This document shows, one piece after another, positions 41,841-50,276 of a DNA stretch of 64,000 bases. The notes beneath the pieces were generated by a model that worked only from the letters and a program-made list of their open reading frames with translations, was not told the origin of the DNA and made no database searches. Within the stretch, counting starts at the first letter, position 1. Each line of letters begins with the position of its first letter. Position numbers and translations under genes: made by a program. This DNA comes from CAJFUR01 sp904420575 (GTDB taxonomy: Bacteria; Actinomycetota; Coriobacteriia; Coriobacteriales; Eggerthellaceae): the NCBI GenBank assembly GCA_965119745.1, contig OZ221973.1:1674001-1738000 (forward strand). Direction: 5' to 3'.

Positions 41841-43268
41841 ATGGCGGCGGCCGAGGTCAAGGGCGCCGCTGCGGCACCCGCCAAGCTGGATTTGGACGTG
41901 GTGGCGGGGTTCGTGGGCTTCTCGCTGCTCGTCGCGTCGTCGGTGGGCTTCTTCGTCGTGGCGCCCCGCCTGCTCGCCCACGTCGTGGACGCGTTTCCCC
42001 TTCGGCTCTGCGGGTCGTTGAGCATGATGGCAGCCTTTGGCGTCATCTGCCTGGCGGCGCATGCCATCGCGCGGGGACGCTGCGTCGCCTTGGCGGCGCT
42101 GGCGGCCGCGGGCGTGGCCGCCTTGGCGGGCATGCTGCTTCTTCCCGGCGTTTCCGCCCTGACGGCGCTGGTGCTGGCCGCCGTGGCGGGGGCGGGCCTT
42201 GCGGCCTTGGCGACGCTCTGGTTCACGGTCGTGTGCGCGCAGCAGCACCGCATAGTGCTGCTGTTCGTGTCGATGGCGGTGGGGGTGGGCGCCGCGGGAT
42301 GCCTGGCCATGCTGTTCCTGGTGGATCACGCGGCCCGGTTCGCGCTGGTGGCTGCCTGGGCGGCTTCGTGGGCCTGCCTGGTCGCCCTGGTCCGGAAGCG
42401 ACCGGACAAGGCCCTGCCGCCCGTCATCGGGAACCGCGAGTCGGACAGGCGCTCGAAGATCCTCTGGACGTCCGCGATCATGCTCTCCGCGAACAGCTTC
42501 GAGTTCGGGATCCTGCTGGGCTCCGCTCCCAGCGAGGGCGAGGTGGTCGCCTGCCTGGTGGCGGCCGTGCTCGCCGCCGTGCTGCTCTCGCTCGACTTTT
42601 CCCGGCGCCGGCTGGTGACCGAACGCAGCCTGTCTCCCCTGACGCCACCGGTGACGGTCATGACGTTTCTGCTTTTGTACCTGTTCGGAGAGGAAGCGAC
42701 GTGGGTCGCGCTCTGCCTGCTCGCCGTGCTGTTCGCCGTCTATTCCACGTTCGGGCTTGCCGCCATGGCCGAGCACGCGCGCATCTCCCGGCTGTCGCTG
42801 CCGCGCACGTTCGGCAAGGCGCGGTTTTTGGACTACGTGGGCCTTTCCCTCGGCCTGGCATGCGGCTTCGCGATAGCCCAGCTCGCAGCGACGAGCGAGA
42901 TGGGAGCCGTGCGGGCCACGGCCGTCGTCGCCATCGTCTACGGCTTCGTGGCGGCGTACTGCCACAAGGCCCGCTTCCCCGACACGAGCATGGAGGAAGG
43001 CGGGCATTCGGCCTTGCCCGAGGCGAAGGGGCTGTGGAAGAAGCGGTGCCGTGCGGTGAGCGAGGAATGCGGCCTGTCCGAGCGGCAGTACGAGGTGCTC
43101 ATGCTGGTGGCCCAGGGCCGCAACGCCAAGTACATCGAGCAGGCGCTCACCATCTCGCTGAGCACGGCGCAGACGCACATCCGCAACATCTACCGCAAGA
43201 CCGGCGTGCATTCGCGCCAGGAGCTTCTGGACCTCATCGAGGACACCAAGCTCTATGGCGAGGAATGA
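41841..43268 (+). CDS. LuxR-family regulator with polytopic membrane domain (intact)
   Basis: 475-aa protein from ATG 41841, with GGGAGGCGG upstream, 2 bp after the preceding LuxR frame. About twelve hydrophobic helices cover residues 18-370. The C-terminal LuxR domain (about 405-465) reads LSERQYEVLMLVAQGRNAKYIEQALTISLSTAQTHIRNIYRKTGVHSRQ. It is very similar in layout to the interrupted neighbour, so the two look like a tandem duplication with diverged sensor halves. It lies 253 bp upstream of the molybdoenzyme at 43522, whose promoter carries a conserved element. Activation of that gene is likely by position; ligand unknown. Confidence 0.87.
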   Translation: MAAAEVKGAAAAPAKLDLDVVAGFVGFSLLVASSVGFFVVAPRLLAHVVDAFPLRLCGSLSMMAAFGVICLAAHAIARGRCVALAALAAAGVAALAGMLLLPGVSALTALVLAAVAGAGLAALATLWFTVVCAQQHRIVLLFVSMAVGVGAAGCLAMLFLVDHAARFALVAAWAASWACLVALVRKRPDKALPPVIGNRESDRRSKILWTSAIMLSANSFEFGILLGSAPSEGEVVACLVAAVLAAVLLSLDFSRRRLVTERSLSPLTPPVTVMTFLLLYLFGEEATWVALCLLAVLFAVYSTFGLAAMAEHARISRLSLPRTFGKARFLDYVGLSLGLACGFAIAQLAATSEMGAVRATAVVAIVYGFVAAYCHKARFPDTSMEEGGHSALPEAKGLWKKRCRAVSEECGLSERQYEVLMLVAQGRNAKYIEQALTISLSTAQTHIRNIYRKTGVHSRQELLDLIEDTKLYGEE

Positions 43269-43390
43269 GGCGTCCCCGCACCTGGGAAAGGCCGTGTTGG
43301 GCGGGAGGTATGAGGCGTTTTCCCGCTTGGTCATGCCTGCCTATCGAAGGGGGAGGGCAAGGCTGATCTTTCGGCGTTTCCCAAGGTGGG

Positions 43391-43466
43391 CCATCGTCAA
43401 AACCTGAGTACGCGGCCGAACACCAAGGACGCCACGATGACAGCGCGCACGCCTGCGACCTATCCT
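43391..43466 (+). promoter_or_regulatory. Conserved operator/promoter element, copy 1
   Basis: CCATCGTCAA (43391-43400) and CCACGATGAC (43432-43441) are 41 bp apart, with inverted cores CATCGT/ACGATG. The right arm runs into a -35 box ATGACA (43437-43442), followed after 18 bp by TATCCT (43461-43466). A matching element with the same 41-bp spacing lies at 47615. The position over the -35 box suits a LuxR-type activator. Confidence 0.65.
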
Positions 43467-43521
43467 GCACTCCAATAGCGCCTGCGTGCGCTACGGACGA
43501 GTAAGAGGAAAGGACGTGACG

Positions 43522-45897
43522 ATGAGCGAAGACGAGTTCTACAAGACAGCCGAAGTCGTCAAACTCGATACGCTTTCCGACGTGAACGACATCGGAAAGC
43601 CCTGGCGCTACGAGGAAGACGGCCTGACCGTCACGCGCACGAGCCCCTGGTCGCCTCCGGGGTGTCACCCGGTTGGATGCGGCCTCAAGCTGTACGTGGA
43701 CGGCGAGGGGAAGCTCGTGCGGGTGGAAGGCGACGAGAACAACCCGGTCACCCAGGGCCGCCTGTGCCCGCGGTGCATCGCGCTCAAGGACTACGTGTAC
43801 AACCCCGCCCGCCTGCTGCATCCCATGAAGCGCGACCCGAAGGACCGCGGCAACGCGGACGCGTGGGAGCAGATTTCGTGGGACGAGGCGTTTGACATCA
43901 TCAAGCGCGAGTACGACCGCATCACGGCGCAGTACGGGCGCGAGAGCATCGTCGTGTTCGCCGGCACGGGCCGCGAGGGCGGCACGTTCGCTCCCTACGG
44001 CACCATGTGCTTCGGCACGCCGAACTTCTGCTACACGCAGTCCGGCTACGCCTGCTACACGCCGCGCCTGGCAGCCATCGCCTACATCGGCGGCACCACC
44101 TATCCCGAATGGGACTATGCCGGCGCGCTGCCGGGGCGCTGGGACGACGAGCGCTATCAGCAGACCGAGGTCCTGGTGGTGTGGGGCAAGGCGCCGCTCG
44201 AGAGCAACCCCGACGGCTTCTTCGGTCACGCGGTGGTGGACGCCATGCGCCGCGGCACGCGCCTCGTCGTCATCGATCCGCGCGTGACCTGGCTGGCATC
44301 CCGGGCCGACATCTTCCTGCAGCTGCGCTCCGGCACCGACACGGCGCTCGGCATGGCCATGATCGACGTCATCGTCAAGGAAGACCTCTACGACCACGAC
44401 TTCGTGGAGTACTGGTGCTACGGCTTCGACCAGCTGGCCGAGCGGTGCGCCACCATGCCGGCCGAGAAGGCCGCCGAGATCTGCGGCGTTCCGGCCGACA
44501 AGATCCGCGCCGCGGCGCGCATGTACGCCTCCGCCAAGCCCGGCGCCATCCAGTGGGGCCTCGCGGCCGACCAGAAGACAGACGGCATGCAGCACGGCCA
44601 GGTGACGGTGGCCCTGATGGCCATCACCGGCAACCTGGACGTCCCCGGCGGCCAGATCCTCCCCGGCACGGGCGCGGGCCACAACGAGTCCGGCTTCGGC
44701 TTCGAGAAGGGCGTCGGCGAAGAGCTGCAGAAGAAGATGATCGGCCTCGACCAGTACCCTGCGTACTGCATGGTCATCCTGAACGCGCACGCCGACCTCA
44801 TGCTCAAGGCGCTCGAGACGGGCGAGCCCTATCCCATCAAGATGGGCTTCTATGCGGGCAACAACCTGATGACCTGCACGTCCATGGAGCCGAAGCGGTG
44901 GCACGACGCCATCGTGAGCTCCCTTGAGTTCTGCATCGGCTTCGACACGTTCATGAACGCCTCCATCGAGGCGTCGTGCGACATCTTCCTGCCTCTGAAA
45001 ACCGTCGCGGAACGCGACGGCACGGTGTTCACGCACTACGCGCCCTGCACGGTGACGGCCGGCTTCATGCACAAGGCCATCGAGGTGGGCGACTGCCTGA
45101 CCGACTACGAGCTGTGCTACGAACTGGGCCGCCGCCTGCGCCCGGAGCTGTGGGAGAACGAGTTCAAGTTCCGCTCCGCCAAGGAGTTCATGGAGGCGCT
45201 GCGCTTGGGCGAGCGCCAGAACGGCGCATACTTCGACAAGGTGTCCGAGTGCGTGGTGTCCCAGATCCCGGTGGACTACTACAAGTACGAGCGCGGCGAG
45301 ATGCGCCAGGACGGCCAGCCCGGCTTCGCCACGCCCACGGGGCGCATCGAGCTCTGGTCCACGGCGTTCAACCAGTTCGGCGACGACCCGCTGCCCTACT
45401 ACCTGGAGCCCGAGTTCGGCCCGGGCAACCCCGAGCTCATGAAGGAATACCCCTTCATCCTCACCACCGGCGCCCGCACGCCCGCGTTCTTCCATTCGGA
45501 GCACCGCCAAGTGGCCTACCTGCGCGAGCTGAACCCCGACCCCATCTGCGAGATCAACCCGGTCGCCGCCAAGCGGCTGGGCGTGGTGGACGGGCAGTGG
45601 GTGCGCCTGACGAGCCCCTTCGGCGAGTGCGTCCAGAAGGCGCGCGTGAGCGAGATCGTGGACGAGAAGACCATCCACGCGCAGCACGCCTGGTGGTTCC
45701 CCGAGGAAGACGGCAACGAGCCGAACCTCTACGGCAACTTCCGCTCCAACATCAACAACCTGCTCCCGAACTTCCACTTCGGGAAGCTCGGGTTCGGCGC
45801 GCCGAACAAGTGTCTGGTCTGCAAGGTGGAGCCCATCGCGGAGAGCTACGACACCGACATGGATCTCATCTGGGAGAAGTTTGGAAAGCTGGTGTAA
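43522..45897 (+). CDS. Molybdopterin oxidoreductase catalytic subunit (catechol dehydroxylase-like, subgroup A)
   Basis: 791-aa cytoplasmic molybdoenzyme (no Tat signal). The N-terminal cluster ligands are Cys48, Cys53, Cys82 and Cys85 (PPGCHPVGC, GRLCPRC). Conserved family blocks: GTGREGG, CYTQSGYACYTPR (possible Mo region), VVWGKAPLESNPDGFFGHAV, VIDPRVTW and the cofactor-binding C-terminal WWFPEEDGNEPNLYGNFRSN. It belongs to the branch containing pyrogallol transhydroxylase and gut catechol dehydroxylases, which remove or move aromatic hydroxyls (family knowledge). Its closest relative here is 61126. The Fe-S subunit gene follows 3 bp downstream, and tandem LuxR regulators lie upstream. ATG 43522 follows AGGAAAGGA. 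Substrate cannot be deduced. Confidence 0.88.
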   Translation: MSEDEFYKTAEVVKLDTLSDVNDIGKPWRYEEDGLTVTRTSPWSPPGCHPVGCGLKLYVDGEGKLVRVEGDENNPVTQGRLCPRCIALKDYVYNPARLLHPMKRDPKDRGNADAWEQISWDEAFDIIKREYDRITAQYGRESIVVFAGTGREGGTFAPYGTMCFGTPNFCYTQSGYACYTPRLAAIAYIGGTTYPEWDYAGALPGRWDDERYQQTEVLVVWGKAPLESNPDGFFGHAVVDAMRRGTRLVVIDPRVTWLASRADIFLQLRSGTDTALGMAMIDVIVKEDLYDHDFVEYWCYGFDQLAERCATMPAEKAAEICGVPADKIRAAARMYASAKPGAIQWGLAADQKTDGMQHGQVTVALMAITGNLDVPGGQILPGTGAGHNESGFGFEKGVGEELQKKMIGLDQYPAYCMVILNAHADLMLKALETGEPYPIKMGFYAGNNLMTCTSMEPKRWHDAIVSSLEFCIGFDTFMNASIEASCDIFLPLKTVAERDGTVFTHYAPCTVTAGFMHKAIEVGDCLTDYELCYELGRRLRPELWENEFKFRSAKEFMEALRLGERQNGAYFDKVSECVVSQIPVDYYKYERGEMRQDGQPGFATPTGRIELWSTAFNQFGDDPLPYYLEPEFGPGNPELMKEYPFILTTGARTPAFFHSEHRQVAYLRELNPDPICEINPVAAKRLGVVDGQWVRLTSPFGECVQKARVSEIVDEKTIHAQHAWWFPEEDGNEPNLYGNFRSNINNLLPNFHFGKLGFGAPNKCLVCKVEPIAESYDTDMDLIWEKFGKLV

Positions 45898-45900
45898 ACG

Positions 45901-46392
45901 ATGAGCTACGGACTCCTTTTTGATTACGAGTACTGCACGAACTGCGGGTCGTGCCAAGTGACCTGCAAGGAAGAGCACGGCTACCCGGTGGGCAAAAGCG
46001 GCATCCAGGTGCACGTGGACGGCCCTTGGAAGATCGACGACGAGAACTGGAACTTCAACAACTGGCCCATCGTCACCGACCTGTGCGACCTGTGCGCCGA
46101 CCGCACGGCGAAGGGCCGCGAACCCATGTGCGTGCACCACTGCCTGGCCAACGTCATCACGTACGGTACGGTGGAGGAACTGGCGAAGAAGCTGGACGCC
46201 AAGCCCAAGCAGTTCCTGGTGGTGCCGCAGTTCATGCCCCGCGAGGCGAAGGGCGCGTTCGTGTCCACGAACACCGCCGCGCACAAGGCGGCCCACATCG
46301 AGGTCGAGGGAACAGGCAAGGCTTCCTATGCCGTGCATCGCCACGACACCAAGGTTGGCGAGATAGACGAGAACAAGGGCACCGTGCTGTAG
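45901..46392 (+). CDS. Fe-S electron-transfer subunit, two [4Fe-4S] motifs
   Basis: 163-aa partner of the preceding subunit, 3 bp downstream. Cysteine motif 1 is CTNCGSCQVTC (residues 12-22). Motif 2 is CDLCADRTAKGREPMCVHHC (about 63-82). Eight Cys suit two [4Fe-4S] clusters shuttling electrons to the molybdenum site. The C-terminal extension after residue 105 (FMPREAKGAFVSTNTAAH) is shared with the subunit at 63584 and absent from the 117-aa type at 50286 and 56822, so small and large subunits have evolved as matched sets. Cytoplasmic. Confidence 0.9.
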   Translation: MSYGLLFDYEYCTNCGSCQVTCKEEHGYPVGKSGIQVHVDGPWKIDDENWNFNNWPIVTDLCDLCADRTAKGREPMCVHHCLANVITYGTVEELAKKLDAKPKQFLVVPQFMPREAKGAFVSTNTAAHKAAHIEVEGTGKASYAVHRHDTKVGEIDENKGTVL

Positions 46393-46404
46393 GTGCGCCC
46401 TTTC

Positions 46405-46426
46405 GGGGCCGCGCCGTTGCGGCCCC
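46405..46426 (+). terminator. Short hairpin after Fe-S subunit gene
   Basis: GGGGCCGC and GCGGCCCC form a perfect 8-bp stem with a 6-nt loop; the following sequence (TTGAAAAA) lacks a T run, so termination is uncertain. Confidence 0.4.
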
Positions 46427-46518
46427 TTGAAAAACCGACAGGCAGCCAAGAGGGAGTCGTCCCCGTGGGTAGCCCCGCAGGGCGGCTTCCTCGTTCTTTG
46501 AGATCGGCGGTGAAGACA

Positions 46519-46953
46519 ATGGGAGAAAAGGCGCGCATGGGAAGCGTGGTGGGGCTGTACTACCGCGGCGGCGTCAAGGGCGAGGAACCGGTTGACGAAC
46601 GGGTGGAAGGCGAGCCCCTGGTGGTCATGATAGGCGACATGAAGCTTCCGCGCGGCATAGAGCAGGCGCTGGTGGGCATGGAGGCCGGCGAAGAGAAGCG
46701 CCTGGACGTGCCGGCCGAACTGGGCTACGGCGAGTACCAGGAGGCGCTGGCGCAGTGGTACCCCAAGTCCATGCTGGACGACGGCTACTCGCTCAAGGTG
46801 GGCGACGTCATGTTCCACCGCAACCCCAGCGACGGCAGCAGGCAGCCCGCCTTCGTGACGGACGAGGCGCCGGACAACGTGCGGCTGGACTTCAACCACC
46901 CGTTTGCCGGCAAGACGCTCGACTACTGGGTGAAGCTGGTAGAGGTGAGGTAA
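46519..46953 (+). CDS. FKBP-type peptidyl-prolyl isomerase, SlyD-like
   Basis: 144-aa protein with the SlyD-type split FKBP fold. The strand GSVVGLYYRGGVK is followed by PLVVMIGDMKLPRGIEQALVGMEAGEEKRLDVPAELGYGEY, then an inserted flap region and a final strand LDYWVKLVEV. It lacks the His/Cys-rich metal tail of E. coli SlyD. In E. coli SlyD helps fold and metallate [NiFe] hydrogenase and Tat cargo, so a chaperone for the adjacent molybdoenzyme is plausible but inferred. Start at 46519 or the Met at 46537 (better spacing from GAGAAAAGG). A zinc-ribbon gene follows 11 bp downstream. Confidence 0.8.
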   Translation: MGEKARMGSVVGLYYRGGVKGEEPVDERVEGEPLVVMIGDMKLPRGIEQALVGMEAGEEKRLDVPAELGYGEYQEALAQWYPKSMLDDGYSLKVGDVMFHRNPSDGSRQPAFVTDEAPDNVRLDFNHPFAGKTLDYWVKLVEVR

Positions 46954-46964
46954 GGAGAAAGGCC

Positions 46965-47174
46965 ATGTGCTACCCGTGCACGCAGTGCGGACGCTGCGGC
47001 AAGTACGACCCCAAAAGCCCCTACTACACGCCGCCGGCCACCATCCCCTGCCTTGCCTGCGGGGGAGAGGTGGACCCGGCGACGGGGGCGTGCCGTGCCT
47101 GCGGGCAGGTGGCGTTCGCGCCGGTGGGCATGGGCCGTGCAGGCGGCGAGGCGCCGCGCCACGGCGCGCGGTAG
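46965..47174 (+). CDS. Zinc-ribbon microprotein (MCYPC type)
   Basis: 69-aa protein, MCYPCTQCGRCGKYDPKSP, then PCLACGG and ACRACGQ. Eight cysteines in four CxxC pairs, enough for two zinc ions. TAAGGAGAAAGG directly upstream gives a strong start, 11 bp after the isomerase gene, so both are cotranscribed. It shares the MCYPCT start with 38562 (coupled to trigger factor). No enzymatic motif. Its repeated association with peptidyl-prolyl isomerases suggests a metal or protein maturation role (inference). Confidence 0.72.
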   Translation: MCYPCTQCGRCGKYDPKSPYYTPPATIPCLACGGEVDPATGACRACGQVAFAPVGMGRAGGEAPRHGAR

Positions 47175-47260
47175 CGCGGACTGCAAGGCGCGCGCAGGCG
47201 TGGGAGGCCCGCGCAGCAGGACGGCGGCGCAGGGCGCATGGCGGGGGGGCCGCATCCCCT

Positions 47261-47271
47261 GGGGGGGGGGG
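47261..47271 (+). repeat. Poly-G tract (11 G), intergenic
   Basis: Run of eleven G, 350 bp upstream of the conserved promoter element. Long enough to vary in length; also a place where read or assembly errors are common. Confidence 0.85.
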
Positions 47272-47292
47272 CGGGCCCCCCCGCGCGTTTCG

Positions 47293-47430
47293 GGGACGGG
47301 CGTTGCCCGCCGCGCGCCCCGCGGCCGCCCGCAGTCCCGTGTGATCGGCGGGGACGCCTCCCGCCGTCCCATGCGACCGGGACGGGCGTTGCCTGCCGCG
47401 CGCCCCGCGGCCACCCCTTGCAGTCCCATG
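47293..47430 (+). repeat. Imperfect direct repeat
   Basis: GGGACGGGCGTTGCC begins at 47293 and recurs as GGGACGGGCGTTGCCT at 47379. Similarity extends about 50 bp in each (GCCGCGCGCCCCGCGGCC, then CAGTCCC). A third partial copy follows near 47433. Function unknown. Confidence 0.6.
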
Positions 47431-47614
47431 CGGCCGGGATGGGCGGGTGCCGCGCGGCTGCCAGCCGTCCCTGCGCGGCGTGCGACTTTGCCCCGCCTTC
47501 CCCCTGTTGCCAGCAGGCGACTGGGCCGGACGGTATTAGGCGCCGCGCATGCCGGTCCAGCGTACCTACCGCGGCTGCGCCGTGGGCTTGTCTTTTCCCG
47601 TTTTCCCAGATGGA

Positions 47615-47689
47615 CCATCGTCAATTTCGGGGTACGCGCACGAATCCCACCAACGCCACGATGACACGCCGTTTCGGCCTGCGTATTCT
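47615..47689 (+). promoter_or_regulatory. Conserved operator/promoter element, copy 2
   Basis: CCATCGTCAA (47615-47624) and CCACGATGAC (47656-47665), 41 bp apart as in the copy at 43391, with intervening GTACGCG also shared. ATGACA (-35, 47661-47666), a 17-bp spacer and TATTCT (-10, 47684-47689) follow. It lies 84 bp upstream of the start codon at 47773. Confidence 0.68.
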
Positions 47690-47772
47690 TCGCGCTGACG
47701 GCGGGCCGCGTGCGCCCTGCGCTGCTTCCGGGCGCACGGCCCGTGCTCCAGAGACGAGAAGGAGGATGGTTC

Positions 47773-50268
47773 ATGGCCGATTATCAAGAGTTCTTGGACA
47801 GCATTGATCGGGCAGCCTATCACGAAGGCGAGTGGCAGTGGGAGGAAGACGGCTACACCGTCACCCGCACCTACAACTACACCGCCCCCGGTTGCCACGA
47901 TTCCTGCGGCGTGCTGCTGTACACCAAGGACGGCAAGCTGGCCCGCATCGAAGGCGACCCGCTGGATCCCTACGCCAACGGCAAGCTGTGCATGCGCTGC
48001 CTCGACATGATCGAGATGGTGGAAAGCGACCATCGCCTGAAGTACCCCATGAAGCGCGCGGGCGAGCGCGGCGAGAACAAGTGGGAGCGCATCACGTGGG
48101 ACGAGGCCATCGACATGATAGCCACGTACATCAAGGAAGAAATCGACGACAAGGGCCTGGGCCGCGAGTCCATCCTGGTGGGGCATGGCACGGGGCGCAA
48201 CATCAACTGGCAGGTGCCTTTCATCGCCGGCGCGTGCTTCCGCACCGCCAACGTGGGCGGCATCTACTTCTCCGGCTGGTGGTGCTACATGCCGCGCGTC
48301 TGCGGCGCCGCCGGCCCCTTGGGCGACTACCCCATCGTGGACGCCTCCGAAACGCTGCCCGACCGCTACGCCAACCCCGAATGGAAGAATCCCGACGTTC
48401 TGGTGGTGTGGGGCAACGAGCCACTGAAGTCCAACGGCGACGGGTACTTGGGCCACTGGCTGAACATGTGCGTGCAGATGGGCACGAAGGTCATCTCCAT
48501 CGATCCGGTGCTCACGTGGTGGGGCGCCCGCGCCGAGTACTGGCTGCAGCCGCATCCCGGCACCGACTGCTGCATCGCGCTCGCGTGGCTCAACGTCATC
48601 ATGAACGAGGACCTCATCGACCACGAGTTCGTTGACAACTGGTGCGCCTACTACGACGAGCTCAAGGATCACTGCCAGCAGTTCACGCCCGAATGGGCCG
48701 CCGCCATCACGGGCGTTCCCGTGGAGGACATCGTGGCGTCCGCCCGCCTGTACGCCAACGCCGATGCCGGCGCCATCCAGTGGGGCCTGGTGTTCGACGC
48801 CGGCACGTCCTCGTCCATGCACTGGGTCGAGGCGGTCTGCGACCTCATGGCCATTTGCGGCAACATCGAGAAGCCCGGCACGCACGTGCTGGTGCACAAC
48901 TCCTTCGACATCAACGCGGGCTACTCGTCGGTGGACCTGTACGCCGACAAGCAGGCGCTCGAGCGCAAGTTCCGCAAGTGGATGGTGGGCGACGAGGGCA
49001 TGGACTTCGTGGGCATGTCCAACTGCGACGCCATGGCCTCGGTGCTGGAAGCCGGCAAGATTCCCGTGACGGGCGAGGACTACCCCATCAAGATGTTCTA
49101 CGCCCAGTCCTGCAACGCGTTCGCCGGCCACGAGGGCGCGGCCGCGCGCGCGTACAAGTACATGAGCAAGATCCCCTTCATCGTGTACGCCGACCCCATG
49201 ATCACGCCCACGATGATTGCCATCGCCGACCTCATCCTGCCCGTGTCCATGTCGGTGGAGCGCGACTCGGCCCGCACGTGGTGGACGCCGCTGCGCGCCA
49301 TGAAGAAGGTCACCTCCTACTACGAGGCGAAGTCCGACGAGGAAATCGCCCTGGCGCTGGGCAAGGTGCTCAATCCCGAGCTGTTCGTGCGTTGGGACAC
49401 CGTCGAGGACTTCATCAACGACTACCTGCTGACCGACCTGGCCGTGGTGGGCCCGGACGGCAAGGTGCAGAAGGCGAACTTCTCCGCCGCCACCGACGAG
49501 AACTGGGGCCACACCTCGGTGTCCGACGGCGATGGCCCGTCCATCACCACGAAGTGCCCCTACACCTTCGACCAGCTGGTGAAGGACGCCTGCGGGCATG
49601 CCTACGACGAGTGGAACGCCACGTACAACAAGCATGAGAAGGGCCTGCTGCGCCCCGACGGGCAGCCCGGCTTCAACACGCCTTCGGGCCGCATCGAGCT
49701 GGTGCCCTCCATCTTCACGGCGTGGGGCATCCCGCCCTACCCGGCGTACACCCCGGCGCCCGAGACGTGGGAAACCACGCCGGAAGTCATGGAAGAGCTG
49801 CCGTTCTACATGATCAACGGTGCGCGCTCCTACGAGTTCTTCCACACCGAGCACCGCATGGCCCAGACCATGCGCGAGTTCCATCCCGAGCCGCGGGTGA
49901 AGGTGTCGCCCAAGACGGCCGCCGAGTACGACCTGCACGACGGCGACTGGATCTGGATGGAGAACCACGAGGGCCGCTGCCGCCAGATGGTCGAGATCTT
50001 CGAGGGCATTCCGGACGACTGCGTTTCGGCCGAGCACGGCTGGTGGAAGCCCGAGGGCAAGGGCGAGGCGCCGTATCTGTACGACTGCTTCGAGTACAAC
50101 GTGAACAACCTCACGCGCAACTTCCAGGCGGGCCCCGGCGGCATCGGGTCGCCCATCAAGTGCACGCGCTGCCGCATCTACAAGTACCAGGAAGGCGACA
50201 CGCCCGCGGGGGTTCAGATCCTCGAGCGCGGCGGCTGGCGCGACGATTACGAGCCGATGAAGGCCTAG
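47773..50268 (+). CDS. Molybdopterin oxidoreductase catalytic subunit (subgroup B)
   Basis: 831-aa cytoplasmic molybdoenzyme starting MADYQEFLDSIDR. Cluster ligands: Cys41, Cys45, Cys73, Cys76 (APGCHDSCG, GKLCMRC). Other blocks: GHGTGRNINWQVPF, CYMPRVCG, VVWGNEPLKSNGDGYLGHW, SIDPVLTWWGAR and AEHGWWKPEGKGEAPYLYDCFEYN. It is a close paralogue of 54160 and more distant from 43522 and 61126. Fe-S subunit 50286 follows 17 bp downstream, then an MFS carrier, suggesting an uptake-plus-conversion unit. AAGGAGG fixes ATG 47773. Its promoter shares an element with the 43522 locus. It belongs to the transhydroxylase/catechol dehydroxylase branch; substrate unknown. Confidence 0.88.
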   Translation: MADYQEFLDSIDRAAYHEGEWQWEEDGYTVTRTYNYTAPGCHDSCGVLLYTKDGKLARIEGDPLDPYANGKLCMRCLDMIEMVESDHRLKYPMKRAGERGENKWERITWDEAIDMIATYIKEEIDDKGLGRESILVGHGTGRNINWQVPFIAGACFRTANVGGIYFSGWWCYMPRVCGAAGPLGDYPIVDASETLPDRYANPEWKNPDVLVVWGNEPLKSNGDGYLGHWLNMCVQMGTKVISIDPVLTWWGARAEYWLQPHPGTDCCIALAWLNVIMNEDLIDHEFVDNWCAYYDELKDHCQQFTPEWAAAITGVPVEDIVASARLYANADAGAIQWGLVFDAGTSSSMHWVEAVCDLMAICGNIEKPGTHVLVHNSFDINAGYSSVDLYADKQALERKFRKWMVGDEGMDFVGMSNCDAMASVLEAGKIPVTGEDYPIKMFYAQSCNAFAGHEGAAARAYKYMSKIPFIVYADPMITPTMIAIADLILPVSMSVERDSARTWWTPLRAMKKVTSYYEAKSDEEIALALGKVLNPELFVRWDTVEDFINDYLLTDLAVVGPDGKVQKANFSAATDENWGHTSVSDGDGPSITTKCPYTFDQLVKDACGHAYDEWNATYNKHEKGLLRPDGQPGFNTPSGRIELVPSIFTAWGIPPYPAYTPAPETWETTPEVMEELPFYMINGARSYEFFHTEHRMAQTMREFHPEPRVKVSPKTAAEYDLHDGDWIWMENHEGRCRQMVEIFEGIPDDCVSAEHGWWKPEGKGEAPYLYDCFEYNVNNLTRNFQAGPGGIGSPIKCTRCRIYKYQEGDTPAGVQILERGGWRDDYEPMKA

Positions 50269-50276
50269 AGAGGGGC

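Larger units (their letters stand above)
47175..47772. other. GC-rich intergenic region with G tracts, repeats and promoter
   Basis: 598 bp with no supported gene. It contains a seven-G run (47243-47249), an eleven-G run (47261-47271) facing a seven-C run (47276-47282), and an imperfect direct repeat of about 50 bp with a period near 86 bp. It ends with the conserved operator/promoter at 47615-47689 that drives the downstream molybdoenzyme. Confidence 0.6.
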
